From Cyanophora paradoxa (Eukaryota > Glaucocystophyceae > Cyanophorales > Cyanophoraceae), in the NCBI GenBank assembly GCA_004431415.1, contig QPMI01000088.1, positions 149,947-213,946 on the forward strand: a stretch of 64,000 nt of DNA. The letters are read 5' to 3'. The notes under the pieces were generated by a model. It was not told the origin of the DNA, searched no databases, and saw nothing but the letters and a program-made list of their open reading frames with translations. Positions within the stretch are counted from its first letter, which is position 1, and the number at the start of each line of letters is the position of its first letter. This document shows, in pieces, positions 1 to 12,630 of this stretch. The translations under genes and the position numbers were made by a program.

Positions 1-190
1 TAATGCGCATCTCGAATAAAATGATCATGATGGAATAAAGTAGCATGAGAAAAAAGGACCGGCTTGAACAAAAAGAAGCTGACGTGCATGCATATGGGCA
101 CGCACGAAAGCTGTAACTGCGGCTACTGTCGATAATCTCAGTATTAAATCCTAGATGAATGAATGAAATTAATGCCCTATCGATAGTGTA

Positions 191-3100
191 CTATAGCTGT
201 AGTACAAGTTGTACAGCACTGCGGCACGAACCGAAGTCGCCGAGTCGTGCGGAAAGGCGAAATGAAGTCAAGAGGCGAGGAGGGAGAGGGCGCGGGCGAG
301 GGCGGCGGGCGAGGAGGCCTTGACGGGCTCGAGGCCCCGCGCGACCCGGCCGGACGCCGCCTCCGCCCACTCCTCGGCCTCGCGGGACGGGTGCAGGAGG
401 CCGCGGGCGGCGTGGAGGAGCGGCCGGTTCACCGGCGCGAGGCGGCACGCGAGGCGGGCGGCGCGCAGGAGCTCCGAGGCCAGCCGCCGCGCGGGGGCGG
501 AGGCCGGGGCGCGGGGCCCCCCGCGCGGGCGAGGGCGGCGGTGGCGAGGGCGGCGTAGAGGCGGCCGCAGGCGGCGAAGAAGATGCCGGGGGCCGGCGCC
601 CGCGCCGCGATGGCGAGGATCCCGCGCGCATACCCGCCGCCGCCTCGGCCGCCGCCGCCGCCTCGGCTCCAGCGGCGCCCCAGGCCCGCCGGCTGGGGCG
701 AGGGCGCGGAGGGCGGCGGCGAGGGCGAGGGCCCCCGCCGCGAGCTCCCCCTCGATGTCCCCGAGCCCTGCCCGCCCCGCGCCGAGTCTCGCACCAGGAG
801 CGCCCGAGCCGCCCGGCCGCGGGGGAGGCGCACCGGGGATCGAGGCGAGCGCCCGCTCCAGCGCCCGCGCGCACTCCGCGAGGGGCGGGCCCCCGGCGAG
901 GGCCGGCCAGCCGAGGGCGCGGCGCGTGGCGGCCGCGAGGCACGCGAAGACGACCCCAAAGAGGCGCGCCGGGCCGCCGACGGCGCCGGCGAGGACCGCC
1001 GCAGCCTCCTCGAGCCTGCCCCGCGTCGGCTGCAGCCGAGGGGGGGCCGAGGGGGCGCCGAGGGGCGCGGGCGCACGCGTGAATGTCCCCGCGGTACATG
1101 GCGACGACGCCGATGAAGATGCGCAGCTCCTCCGCCCGCGCCGGGTTCCCCGCCGCCCCCGCGTGAGCCTGCCAGCGCGTCAAAAATGCAGCGGGATCCG
1201 GATCGTTGTTTCATTGGTTAGGAAGGGGGCGGGGGGTGGGGGTGGGGGGGTGGCGTGGGGGCGCACAAAGGCGTGCTCGATGTAGAGGGCGAGGGTGCCG
1301 CCCTCGCCGCGGCTCAGCGCGTTCAGCGCGAGGAGCGTGAGGACGCCGGCGCGCTCGGCCGAGCCCACCGCCCCCGCGTGCTCCACCGCCTGGGGCGCCC
1401 GAGTCAGAGGCAGGCCCGCCCGCGGCGGCCCCTCCTCCGCCCGCTGGAGCCACGCGCACCTTCCGCTCGTACGTCCGCCACAGCTTCAGGAGCTTCAGGC
1501 CGGGGGCGAGGGTGAACGGGATCGCCGCGATGCTGCGGGCGCTTTAACAATAAGCGAACCGGGAGCTCGAAGCTGCAGTGAAAAGGGAGGGGGGCACGAA
1601 CGCGTAGCTGCGGGCGAGGACCGGGGCGCAGACGGCGCCGCGGGCCTCGGCGGCGTTCGCGGAGCGGAGTCCGACGACGGCGGCCCGCGGGAAGTCGTTG
1701 ATCTTCGCGAGGGCCTGGGGCGGGGGCGGGAGGGCGCCGGCGCGGTCAGGCGCCCCCGCAGCCGCCGCACCGAGGGCGGGCCCGCGGCGCACGTCGGCGA
1801 GGATGTGGCCGGCGAGGACGGCGCGCAGCGCTGGCGGGGTCGCCAGGGCCTCCTCGGCCGTCGACGCGCCCGGCGGCGGCGTCGCCAGCAGCGCGTCCAG
1901 CGCGGCGCGAATGGTCGGCGGGGAGGGCCGGCGGGGGCCCGCGGCGGCCTCCTTGGCGCGCCGGAAGAGCTGCGGGCGGGGGCTCGGCGCAGGCGGGGCG
2001 GGCGGAGAAGCAGGGAAGGGGCGAGAACCTGGCGGGCGACGGCGCCCAGGGTCGCCAGGGGGACGCGGGCGGGTTGCGCAGGGCCGGCTGCACGCGGCAC
2101 CCCTCCTCGAACAGCGACAGGGCGGCCTGCGAATCCGAGGGTGAGGGGCGGCGGGGCGGACGGGGCGGCGGGGGCGGCGCGGGTGGCACGGTCAGCTGGG
2201 CGACGGCCTCGGGGAAGCTGCCGACGTCGGAGAGGGCGGCGCCGAGCTCGGAGCGCGCCACCGCCTCCTCCGCCTCCAGCGCCCCGCCCGCCGCCGCGGA
2301 AAGGCGCCCCGCGCCAGCGGCGTCGCGCCTGACGCCGCCGAGGAGCCCCGCGGCGCGCTCCAGCGCGTCCACCGCCGTCGCGTTGTCGAAGACGCGCCGG
2401 GCCTGCCGCGCGCGCGTCGGGCCGGGCGCGGGCCGGCGTGCAGGCGGCGACGGGGCGCCGACGGCGCTCACCTCGAACGCGAGGCGGACGAGGGAGAGTG
2501 CAGCGAGGCGCCGGTGGCCCACCTGCTCCCACTGCCCGCCGCGCCGCGCCGTCGGCGGGGGCCGAGGCTCCAGTGCAGGGCGGCGCTCGAGCGCGCGCGC
2601 ACGTGGTACGCAACGGCGTCGTCGGAGCGGGCCGCGTGAAGGGCGCGGCTTTTCTGCGCCGGACGCGCCCTCAGCGGATGGGAGGGCGGGAGGGAGGTGG
2701 GGGCGGGGCAGGGGGTGCCTGGGCGAGGTGCAGGGCGGCGCGCGCGTGGAGGGCGCGCCGCTGGGCGGGCAGGAGGAGGCCCAGCACCGCCTGCGCGCGA
2801 CGTCGGCCCCGTCAGCGAAGTGAGGAGAGGTGCGCGGCGGCGCCGGCGCACGCTGCGGATGCGCTCGTGGCGCCAGCGGAAGAGGGGCTCGGGGGCGTCC
2901 GCCGCCAGCAGGCTCTCGCTCTCGCTCTCCGAGCCGCCGCCCTCCGACCCCGACCCCGCCTCCTCGCCCCCGCCCCGCTCGACCTCCGCGCGGCGCACCC
3001 TCTCCAGCCCCAAGTCCGCCACGTCCCGCCCTGCGGCGCGTACGCCGGACGCCGGTGAGCCTCTCACCGGCGCGGGCTCAAGAGAGGGGCGCACCGCTCA

Positions 3101-6100
3101 GGGCGCGGGCGAGCATGACCGGATCGGCGACGAGCTCTGCGGCGCGCCACGATCCGGGTCGGCAATCAGTGCCGCCCACGCAGAAGCGGCCCGGCGAGGC
3201 GCACCGGCGGAGGAGAGCGGGTGGACGGCGCAGAGGAGGGTGATGGGGAACTGGAGCCCGCAGACGGCCGCCACCTGCCGGCGCCTGAGCGGGTGCGCCG
3301 GCGGGCGGGGCGGGGCGGCGGAGGCGGGGCGGGCCTTGAGGAGGAGCTGGGCGCGGAAGGGGAGGGCGGAGAGGCGGGAGACGACAAGGGCGGCGAAGTC
3401 GGCGGGGATCGCCGCCGCCGCCCCCTCCAGCGACACCTGCCCCCGCCCCTCGAACGCCGCCGGGGCGGGCGGCTGCGGCTCGAGGCGCCGCGCGCACGAG
3501 CTCGAGGACGGAGGAGTCGTCGTCCTCCCCGCCCCCGTCAGCGTCGGCCGCCTCGCCGCCCTCCCTGCCAGAGGGCGCGGCACGGCGCGTCAGCGGGGCG
3601 GCGTGAGGGCGACTGCAGCGGGGCGGGCACCCGGGGGCGGGGGCGGGGAGGCTCGAGGCGGGGGGCGGGCGGGAGGGGAGGAGGAGGCCGGAGAGCTGGA
3701 GGGCCCCCGCCACCTCCCGCACGAGGAGGGGCAGGCCGCCCGAGCGCTCCAGCAGCAGCCGCATCGCCTGCCGCCCCGCATCGCACCGCGACGCGTCGCA
3801 CCCGGCCGAGGGCCGAGGGGCCGGGTCCCGAGGCGAGGGCCGGCTCACCGCGGGCCCCAGGGAGCGAGCGCCCAGGGCGGAGCGGGCGAGCGCCAGCGTG
3901 TCCGACTCGGAGAGGGGCGCGAGGACCAGGCGCTCCGCGGCCGCCGCGACGCTCTCGCGCCGCGCCTCCGCCTGCAGACGCGCCGGCTCGGACGCTCTTC
4001 CGCGGGCGGCATCGAGGGGAAGCGGCACCTGCCGGCCCAACGACGAGTCGCCCGTGCGGTACGCAGCAAGAAGCACCGCCGGGCCGCCGGGCTGCGCGGC
4101 CTGCCGAGGGCGGATCGCGCCGGGGCCGACTACGGCGCAGGCGACAGCGTCGGGTGCGCACGGCGAGGGCGAGAGACAGGGAGAGGTTGTCGATCCACTC
4201 CTGGCCGGGCGCGTGTGAGCAAGACGGCAGAGAGCAGGAGCCCGAGGCTCGCTCGAGCCGGACGCGCGCACCACGTGGTCCACGATCAGAAGAATGGAGG
4301 CGCCGGCGGGTTGGGCGCGCCCTGGGTTCGACCGCCAGTTCTCCGAGGGCGGGGGCGGAGGGGACGGGGCCTCCCCCCCCTCCATCGAGATCGAGGAGAG
4401 GGCCCAGGCCGGCTCCATCGCGAGCGCCTGCGCCACGCGGCGCGCCTCGAGGCCGCCGCCGACCGCCGCCGCCGCCACGGCGGTCGGCCGAGGGCGAGCG
4501 GCCTCGAGCCGCCCCGACGCCCCGGCCGGCCCGTGGCTGCGCCGCCGGCTACTGTTCTCCGCAGCCCCGGGCGGCGCGCCGAACATCGCTGCGCCGGCAT
4601 CCCAGTGAGTAGAGGCGCGAAGGAAGAGGGCGCCGACAGCGGGCGGCGGGGCACCGGCGAGCGCGGAGCACTCGGTGGCGTGGGCGCGCAGCACGAGCAG
4701 CGCCAGCCGCTCGGTCTCGCGCCGCCGGACCTCCGAGTCCCTGCCCGGGAGCGCTCAGCTGCGGGAAGAACCGGGGGGGCGGGGCGGGGCGGGGGCGGAC
4801 ATGGTGCGCGTCTCCTCCGACTCGGGGATGGCGAGCCTCGGGTGGAGGGCGTTGAGGAGCGGCAGGCAGGCCACCGCGCGCGCGTCCAGCGCCCCCGCGG
4901 GGAGCAGCGCCGCCAGCCTCCTCAGGACGAGCTCCCGCGAGGTCGGCCCCGCCGGGGCCGCCATCGCGCTCGGGGCCCCAAGGTTCTCCGACGAGTGGAC
5001 GCGGCTCGGCACCGCCGACTCGGCTGCGCTCGCGATCCCGGAGCTGTCGGCGGCCGCCGGGGCCGCCCCACGGCTCCAGGCTCTGAGGACGGGCCGCAGC
5101 GCCTCCCGCCAGGCGCTGTACGGCTCCCCCCGCGCCGGGTCTGCGCCCCGGCATCGGCACCCGGGCGCGCGCTCGGGAGGGGAGAGCAGGCGGGGGCCGC
5201 CGGACCGCCGGAGAGGGTGAGCGAGGGGAGGCCGCGCCGTCCCACGGCGTCGTCCACGGCGGCGAGCAGGGAGCTCTTGCCCTGCGCAAGGAGGCGGTTC
5301 GTCCGGGCGGCGACGGCCGGATCGGAGCGGGAGGGGCGGGGCGGACCACGCCGGCGGGGCCCTCGACGAGCAGCGCGCGCCGCGCGCCGGCCGCGCCGGC
5401 CGCGCCCGAGAGCAGCGCCTTGGTCGCCTGCTTCACGGCAGAGTCGCGGCCCACCAGCGGAGCGACGCCCGCCTGCGCGGGGTCCGGAGCGGTGGAGGCC
5501 CGCGTCAGAGGCGGCGCGCATGCAGCGGACGGGGCGGCCGACCGTCCCGCTGCGGGACGCCCGACGGGCAGCCCCGTGCCAGGACTTCACGCTCAGGAGC
5601 GCGTGCGCCTCCGTGAGCCCTTCGAAGCTGAGCGCCGCAGCGTCGGCGGAGCGCGATCGCGAGTGCCTGCAGGCGGCCGTGCGGGCGGCGCAAAGGCTCG
5701 CGAGACCCGCACCCTTTGAGGCGGAGGGCGAGGGGCGGGTGAGAGAAAGCGGCGCGCTGGCGGGCGCGGCGGCCTGCGCGGAGGGGCGTCGGCCGGAGCC
5801 GGCCCGGCGGCGCGCAGCGGCGCCCGAGGAGACGCACACGTGGCCTCGTCGACGAGGACGCGGTTCTCGGCGTGCTGCATGAGGCGGGCGGCGAGGTTCA
5901 CCGTGCGCCCCAAGACTGCGCCGCGCGCGCCGGTCAGTTGACATGTTAGTGATCATGAGCAGCCGCCGGGGGCCGCCGCGCACCGGTGTACTCGCAGCGG
6001 CGATCGCGGGCGCCGACGATGCCGGCAAAGCACCTGCGGGGCGGGCGCGTCGGGGGCCGGCGGGGCGGGGCGGGGGATCGAGGCGAGGGCGGGAGGGGCC

Positions 6101-6567
6101 GCGCCTGCCGGTGGCGATGCCGGCGGAGGAGGGAGGCCGGCCGCCGCCAGCAGCGCGAGCGCCTCCTCGCCCGCCGCCACCGCCCGCCCCCTGCCGCCCC
6201 GCGCGCCCGCCGGCGTCGGCGTCGGCCGGCGCCTCCGCGGGTCGGGCCGGCGACGCGCACGCGTCGTCGAGGTGGGCGAAGAAGGGGAGGCCGAAGGCCG
6301 CGACCGCCACGCAGCCCTTGTCCTGCGCGCCCCCCGCGCATGAGATCGCGTCGCCCTGAGCCTCGACTCTGGGCTCCGGATCCGCGCACGTCCACGATGA
6401 TCTGCAGCGATCGGTAAACTGGCTGCGGTGACTTGCGGCCGGCGCGGGAGGGAACCTTGTTGAGAACGCCGCCTCGGCGCTCGCAGACGCCCTCCAGGAT
6501 CTCCGTGGCGCGGGCCAGAGACTCCTGGAAGCGGCGCGCCCCGCCCGCGCTCGCGTATGCGCCCCCT

Positions 6568-6605
<38 letters not shown>

Positions 6606-8794
6606 GCGCCGCGCTCGAGCTCCGACTCGGGCCGACCCGACGGCCAGCCGCCGGCCAGGAACGCCACGCCGGCGGCTCCTCTCTCTGCAACCGCAGGCGA
6701 GGCCGGCGCAAGCACGCCCCCAACGCTCAGGAACATGACGGAGGCCTCTCGAATCTGCGGAGGGGGGCCTGTGTGACGGGAAAGCGCGTGGGCGCGGTTC
6801 GACGGGCCCGGGCAGACCTCGTCGTGCCAGGCGGGCAGGCCCTCCCTCAGCGACTCGCGGACGACAAGGGGCACGAACGGGGAGGCCGCCACCGCGAGCC
6901 CCAGCGACGGGCGCGCGGCCTCGGCGGCGCGCGCGACGTGCCGGTCTGGCTCGCAGTGGCCCAGGGAATCCACTTCGAGCAAGGAGAAGCCGGAGGGCAG
7001 CGCCGTGGCTGCAACCGCGCGGCGCAGGCGCGCTGTGAGCGTGGGCGAGCCGCGCGCGCCGCGCCTGGCGCACCCCGCGCGGAGGGCCACTGCGCGAGGA
7101 TCTCGTCCAGGGCCGCCCGCCCGCACGCCACCTGCCCGCGCTGCGCGTGCGGCTCCGCGCCGCACGCCTCCTGCACCGCCGGGCCCCCGCACACGCTGTG
7201 CCGTCGAGTGTCTGTGGAAGGCCGCGCGTGGGCGGAGGGGAGCCACCGAGCTCTTCAGGACAGGGGCTGCTCACCTGTCCCGGGGTAGCAGCGCGTGACG
7301 CTGCCGGCGCCGACGCCTGCGGCCGGCGCGGTCGCTCGATAAGCTCGGGGACGAATCGGGGAGGGGAATCAGAGGCTCGGGGACCGATGTGGATGGAGAG
7401 GGGTGACAGCGAAGGGCCTTGGCCCCCACAGGCCGCGGCCTGCCGCACAAGGCCGGCGGCGCAGCGGCCGGCGGCGAGAGCTGGGTGCGTCGCGCCGCCC
7501 GACCCCGCCGCGTCAGCCGGTGCGGAGAAGACGATGAGCATCGCGTCTCCGGCTGCAGCAGCGTGAGGGCCGAGCTCCGGATCAGACGCGTGCCGTGCGC
7601 GGGGCACCGAAGCTCTCGACGGAGACGTCGCAGCGGCAGCAGGCGCGGTGCAGCTCGGCCTCCTCCAGGAGCGCGGAGAGGAAGGCGTTGAGGGTGGCCG
7701 CCAGCTCGCCCGCCGCCCGCGCCTCGTCCGCCCCGCACTGCCCGAAGATCGCCGCCTCCAGCGCCGTGAATCTGCCACCGGGTTCGATTCAGCTGCGGGG
7801 GTGGGCGGGGAGGGGGGAGTCTAATGAGGGGGAAAGGGTCAAGGGGGGGAAAGGGAAAGAAGGGGGAGGGGGGGGGGGGGGGGGGGGGCGAGAGAGAGGG
7901 GGAGCGATGCGGGGCAGGAGAGGGCCGGGAGAGGGTGGGGCGCGTACCCCGAAACGTCGACGAAGAGAGCGGCACAGTTCTCGTCGCCGCTCTGAGGCTC
8001 GGGGGCCCGCGAGAGTGCCGCGCCCGCCGCGCCCGCCCCGTGGTGCCGCGCGAGCCTCTGCAGCTCACTGCCGCTGGCGTCAAGAAAGCAGCGGTGCCAT
8101 AACTGCGGTGAAGGGCGGGGCGGCGGACGTGGCGAGGCGGGAGGGCAGGTAGGCCTCGAGCGCGCCGTGCTGCGGGGCGGCGCGGCGGCCGAGCACGCCG
8201 CCCTGGCCGCCGGACTCCCCGACGAGCGCGGCGCGCGCCGCCTCCTCGAGGTCCCCTTGCGGCAGCAGCTCCAGCGCAAGATCGAGCCCCGGCTGGCCCT
8301 GCCCCTGCCGCCCATCGCCAGCGCCCTCCGCGGCCGCGTGCCCGTTCCGCTGCAGCTGGCGCACGCTGTACGGGCTGGCCTCCAAGCGCGCGCTCGGGCT
8401 CTCCCGGCCCCCCTCGGAGCTGCAGCTCCCGCTCGGCGCGCTGGCGCTCATGATCAAACTCCCGCGGCCGTACGCGGCGGCCGCGTCCTCCGCGGGCCAT
8501 GTCCTCCTGCTCGACGCGCTGGGCACGAAAGCGATGCGTGAAAAGCTTTAAGGGTGACGGTTCAAGGGCGCATTCCGATCTCAAGACGCGAACCTCACGA
8601 CGCGGCGAGGTTGCGCGTTGTCGCTGCGAGGCCGAGGCCGATCCGACTTCGATCGGGCAAGACTCCCGCCGCGGTTGCCCATGCAGACCGCCGCGCCGGA
8701 CGGAGACCGGCGCGCGCCGGCTCAAGACCAGGGCGCCGTCGGCTGATTGCCTATCGCAAGTTGAGGAAGAAGAAGAGGCTGATCGCCGAGTCAA
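191..8794 (-). CDS. Soluble adenylyl cyclase-like protein (ADCY10 type), copy A, multi-exon
   Basis: Likely makes cyclic AMP from ATP in the cytosol or flagellum; in this family two class III cyclase domains precede an ATPase and a long helical-repeat tail. Reading the minus strand, the first catalytic half has CAALFVDVSG (near 7,940) continuing FTALEAAIFG (near 7,770), then AGDAMLIVFSA (near 7,540); both metal-binding Asp are present. The second half has REASVMFLSVGG (near 6,750), LQIIVDVRGSG (near 6,390), DKGCVAVAAFGLPFFAHLDD (near 6,300), CFAGIVGARDRRCEYT (near 6,020) and GRTVNLAARLMQHAENRVL (near 5,900). An ATPase follows with VGRDSAVKQATKALL and LLVEGPAG, its Walker A completed by GKSSLLAAVDDAVG in the next exon (near 5,265). 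The rest, to 191, encodes Ala/Leu-rich helices such as LTLLALNALSRGEGGTLALY. The family call is good. The start (about 8,794) and stop (about 191) are uncertain and exons are not all resolved. Confidence 0.8.
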
Positions 8795-9353
8795 GGACGA
8801 TTCGCTGCCAGCTGCAGAGAATTCCGAAGATCTGCGAGAATTCGAAGGTGGCGCCGGCGCTTGCTAGAACATGATCGCGCACGCGCAGCTATAGGGTTGC
8901 GCGTGCTTCTGGGGTGTCGTTCAAAGCGCTATACATTGCGAAACTCGCTCGCGGCTGATTGCTGTAGCGCCGGACATGTACAATGGCAGTCAAGACCATT
9001 AGCACGATGTACCCCCCGTGACCGCGCTAGTAGCGGCGCTACTACGTATACGGCGCTAGCGCTGTGCGTTGCAAGTCCCGCCCGATTGAAGCCCTTTCAC
9101 GCGGCCACGATGACGTGCCATCGCAGCGCTATCGGGTTGGGGGATTCGAATACTAGTATACAGCCGGCAGCGATCGTTCGACTGTGCCTACGCCTCGACA
9201 ATGCGGCCGCCCCCAGGGACTGCGAGCTCGTCCTCCTCCTCCTCCCCCGAGGAGGCGGGGGGGTACCGTGCGGCGGGCGGGAGCGGGAAGGGCCGCGGGG
9301 CGGGGTAGGGGCACGCCTCGTGGGGGACGTCCTGCCGGCGGGGCGCCGGCCTG
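8795..9353. other. Intergenic region
   Basis: I see no convincing coding exon here. It lies upstream of the copy A cyclase gene, which reads leftward, and downstream of the Dpy-30/GST gene, so it should hold the cyclase promoter and the GST 3' end. The base composition is more balanced than in the flanking genes. Confidence 0.5.
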
Positions 9354-10913
9354 TCAGGCGGCGAAGAGACCTCCGATCATTTCCTTGCGGGGGGCGCACC
9401 TTGGTGGGGTTGGGCGCGTTGCGGTGGAACTGGGCGAGGTAGGAGAGGTGCCCGCCCGGCCCCCCGGCGATCTGCCCCGCCGGCTCGGCGGGCGCCGGCG
9501 CCCTCGGAGCGCTCGGGCGGGGCCGCGTGCACCTGGCGCCAGGCGGGGCGGTCGGAGAGGGCCTGGTACCAGCGGGCGAGGGCCGGCAGCTCGGTCCAGG
9601 GGATGGAGTAGGGGCGCGGGAAGCGGTCGCTGTTCGCCCACTCCAGCGTCGCCACCCTGCGGGGCGTCGGCCGGGGCGCGGGGCGCGGGGGCTGGCGGGA
9701 GGGGGGCGGACGAGGTGAAGACGGCGAGGTCGGCGGCGGAGATCTCGGGGCCCGCCACGTACTCCCGCCCCTCCTGCCCCGGCCCCGTCGGCCCGGGGCG
9801 GGGCGGGGGGCGAGGGGCAAGGGGCGGGCACCAGCCAGGAGTTGACGAGGCGGAGGCCGTGGTCGACGGCGCGGCAGCCGCGCTCGAACGCGTTCTGCAG
9901 CACCGCGTCCGTCACCTCTGCGCGGTACCCCTCCGTCAGAAGGGTGGGGGTGGGGAGGGGCAGGGCGGCCCGCGCCTTCGGAGGAGCCGAGGGCGTTCGG
10001 GAAGGCGACGTCCTCCCCCACAGCGGGGTACAGCCGCCGCGCGTTCCACTCCAGGATCGCGTCCACCCCCGCCCCGTACGGGCCCACGCTGCCCCGCGAG
10101 GTCGCCTTCCCTCTGCGGGTCGGGCCCCCGAGGGGTACGGGTCCCGCACCTGTACCAGTTGGAGGGCACGGCGTGCTTCCCCGCGAGGTACCGGATGATG
10201 GCGCCCCTGCGGGGAGGGTCGCGCGGGGAGCAGAGCGTGGCGGGGGGTACCGCGCGCACGGCTCGGAGACGCGGACCCCGCCGTCGTCGATGGCGGGGAC
10301 GGAGCCGGACGGGCTGATCGCCAGGAACTCAGGTGAGTACTGCTCGCCCCGCCTGAAGTCCACGTCGACCAGCTGCGCGGGGCGCGGGGCGCGCCACTCA
10401 GTGCCTCGCCCCATCAGCGAGGCGGTTGGGGGCGGGCGGCGAAAGCATGGAACTGCTGGATTCCGGCTTAGCTAAGGGAGCGGCTTCGTGTGGGCGGCTT
10501 AGCTGCGGGACAGAGGAGGCGGGGCGCAGAGGGCCGCGCGGCGGCGCACCTCGCAGGGAATGTTGTTCTCGAGGCAGAACCACCAGACCATCTGGCAGGG
10601 CGCCGAGATGCGGGAGAGGTGGAGCCGCACGGGCGCCGGCGTCGGCGGCTGCATGGAAAGCCGCGGGTTGTTCTCCGCCAGCCACGTTGAAAGATACTGA
10701 TAGGGATCCTCCGTCTTTGACCTGCAGGCGCACAATCAGCCCCGAGCCCAGCTACCGGCCAGCGCCAGCCGCAGGCGTCGGGCCGCAGCTAGTGTTCCGC
10801 AGTGCAGCGGCGGCGCGCGGCGCTTACCGGACCATGTCCACCAGCGCGCGGACCAGCGCCGGCCGCACGCTCTCCGTCAGGTAGTCCTGCACGGATATCG
10901 GCTGCCCCGCCAT
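9354..10913 (-). CDS. Dpy-30 domain fused to theta-like glutathione S-transferase
   Basis: The start is the minus-strand ATG at 10,913. The first exon reads MAGQPISVQDYLTESVRPAL then VRALVDMVR. An intron with GTAAGC donor and CTGCAG acceptor joins it in frame to SKTEDPYQYLSTWLAENNPR. Together these form a Dpy-30/RIIa-type dimerisation motif, which in other proteins binds amphipathic anchoring helices, often in cilia. The same exon continues into a GST thioredoxin-like domain: VRLHLSRISAPCQMVWWFCL, then LVDVDFRRGEQYSPEFLAIS (near 10,370) and AIIRYLAGKHAVPSNWY (near 10,190). The helical C domain follows: AILEWNARRLYPAVGEDVAF, LQNAFERGCRAVDHGLRLVN, EISAADLAVF and WTELPALARWYQALSDRPAW, ending HLSYLAQFHRNAPNPTK. 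A natural ending, RKEMIGGLFAA-stop at 9,354, sits one base out of frame just after a six-C run, so a single-base indel is likely there. Starts 97 bp from the divergent acyltransferase ATG. Confidence 0.8.
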
Positions 10914-11010
10914 CTCCTGGATATCGCCGATGTCCGCTGTCCTGCTCGGAGGTCTCGCTTCTCTGCCTCCCTTGCACAAATTTGCTTTCTTAGAGGGGTA
11001 CGGCGCCAAA

Positions 11011-12630
11011 ATGGGCTACCTCGCGCTCGTTCGCGGGCTGATCAGCGGCGGGTTCATTTGGGCGTGTTGTCTAGCGGGCAACGTCGGCCAGATCCTGTCG
11101 GCGCTGTTCGTCCAGCCCTTTTCGAGGAAATGGTGCGATCTGCGTGGCTGTAGCGTCATGCGTCCCGCGGCCGTGCCGCGGGATCGGACGCACCGCGGGC
11201 GTCGCTGCGTCCGTAGCGTCACGCCCTGCCATGCCGCGCCAACCGCTCCCACAGGCACCTCAAAATCAACGCATTCTTCCAGGACCAGCTGCTCAGTCTG
11301 GCGGTCCTCGTCGTCGACAATTCACCTTCGATCGAGTTCCTGTACGGCGGCGACACGGCCACGCCGAACGAGAACGGCATTGTCGTCCTCAATCACCTCA
11401 GCTACGTTGACTGGGCGTTCATCTACGGCCTCTCGAAGCGCAACGAGAAGCTGGGGGCGCTGAAGTTCCTGCTGAAGGTCCAGCGCCCGCCGCCCGCCGC
11501 CGCGCCGCCGATTCCCGCCACCGAGCTCGGCCGCAGGACCCGATCAAGTACATTCCCGGCTTCGGCTGGGGCATGTGGATGCTGGACTGGCTCTTCATGA
11601 AGCGTAACTGGGAGTCGGATCGTCCGCGCATCCTCCGCGCGCTCGACCGCCTCAGCCAGGACTGCACGTCGAACGGGTGCGCCCGCAGCCCGCGCTGCGC
11701 CCCGCCGCCTCCGCCGACGCATGCACAGACTGAAGCTGTGGATCGCGATCTTCCCCGAGGGCACCCGCTACACCCCCAAGAAGCTCGCCGCCGCGCAGGT
11801 CCGCTTCCAACTTTCTACACCCCCGCAGCGATTCGAGCCCGCGCCGCGCAGGAGTTCGCGAAGAAGCGGGACCTGCCGGTCCCGGAGAACGTCCTCGTAC
11901 CCCGCGTCAAGGGCTTCGTGACGTGCGTGAACGGCCTTCGCGAGAAGGCCATCCCCGTGCGCCCGTACCCTCCCCGCCGCCCGCGCCCCCCGGCCGTTCA
12001 CGGCTTTCCCTCCAGGCGATCTACGACGTCACCATCGTCTACGTGGGATTCAAGGGCGGCATCCCCAGGCGAGCCGCGCCCCGCCTTGCCCGCGACGCGT
12101 ACCCCCTGACCGCATCCCCGCCTCCCCCCTGCAGCATCCGGCAGATCCTGTTCGACGACGCCCCCGGCCGCAAGGTCGTCCTCCACCTCAAGCGCATCCC
12201 CGTCACCGGTCCGCCGGTCGCGCCGCCTCCGGGAGCAGCCCTCCTGAACACTGATGTTGTACCCCCGCAGACGTCCCGACCGACGAGGAGGCCCTCGGCA
12301 AGTGGCTGCAGAGCCGCTGGGTCGAGAAGGACAAGGTCCGATCCCCGTACCCCCATCCGCCCTGGAGAAGAATCCGACCGGGGCGCGTACCCCGGGCAGG
12401 CGATGGCGGAGTACAAGGCGAAGGGCTCGTGCGAGGCGTGGGGCAAGCTCTTCAAGCCGCCGCGCATCCCCCGCGGGTGCGTCGTACCCCCCCCCCCTCT
12501 CTCTCCCGGGGCGCCGGGGCGGTGCGAGCGGGGCCGGCGCAGGCGGTTCCTGCTGGCGTACAGCTTCATGACCTTCTGGCTCCTGCTCGTCGCCTTCGGC
12601 CTCCGCTTCCTCGCCTCCGCCCTCCTTTAG
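11011..12630 (+). CDS. 1-acyl-sn-glycerol-3-phosphate acyltransferase (LPAAT/AGPAT family), 10 exons
   Basis: Transfers an acyl group to lysophosphatidic acid to make phosphatidic acid, on the endoplasmic reticulum membrane. The exons I derive are 11011-11132, 11255-11477, 11537-11676, 11729-11798, 11852-11956, 12016-12068, 12135-12208, 12271-12335, 12400-12476 and 12543-12630. They sum to 1,017 nt, exactly 338 codons plus stop, with every junction in frame. An N-terminal hydrophobic segment (GGFIWACCLAGNVGQILSAL) is followed by the catalytic NHX4D box, NHLSYVDW, and by motif III, IAIFPEGTRYTPKK. The C-terminus is a second hydrophobic segment, FMTFWLLLVAFGLRFLASAL. This layout resembles the eukaryotic AGPAT3/4/5, LCLAT1 and plant LPAT2 group. 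Nine short introns use GTGCG- or GTCCG-like donors; the sixth appears to use a GC donor at 12,069. Five of the nine contain GTACCCY. Confidence 0.95.

Noticed and set aside
2697-5882. A 1,061-codon open frame on the plus strand
   Set aside because: It is antisense to the cyclase/ATPase exons of copy A. It is Arg/Ala/Gly-rich and motif-free, as expected for a shadow frame in very GC-rich DNA. The same holds for many other long frames up to 54 kb.
9375-9405. A 16-nt mini-intron at the end of the GST coding region
   Set aside because: Too short for splicing in this genome. A one-base change in the adjacent six-C run explains the frame change more simply.
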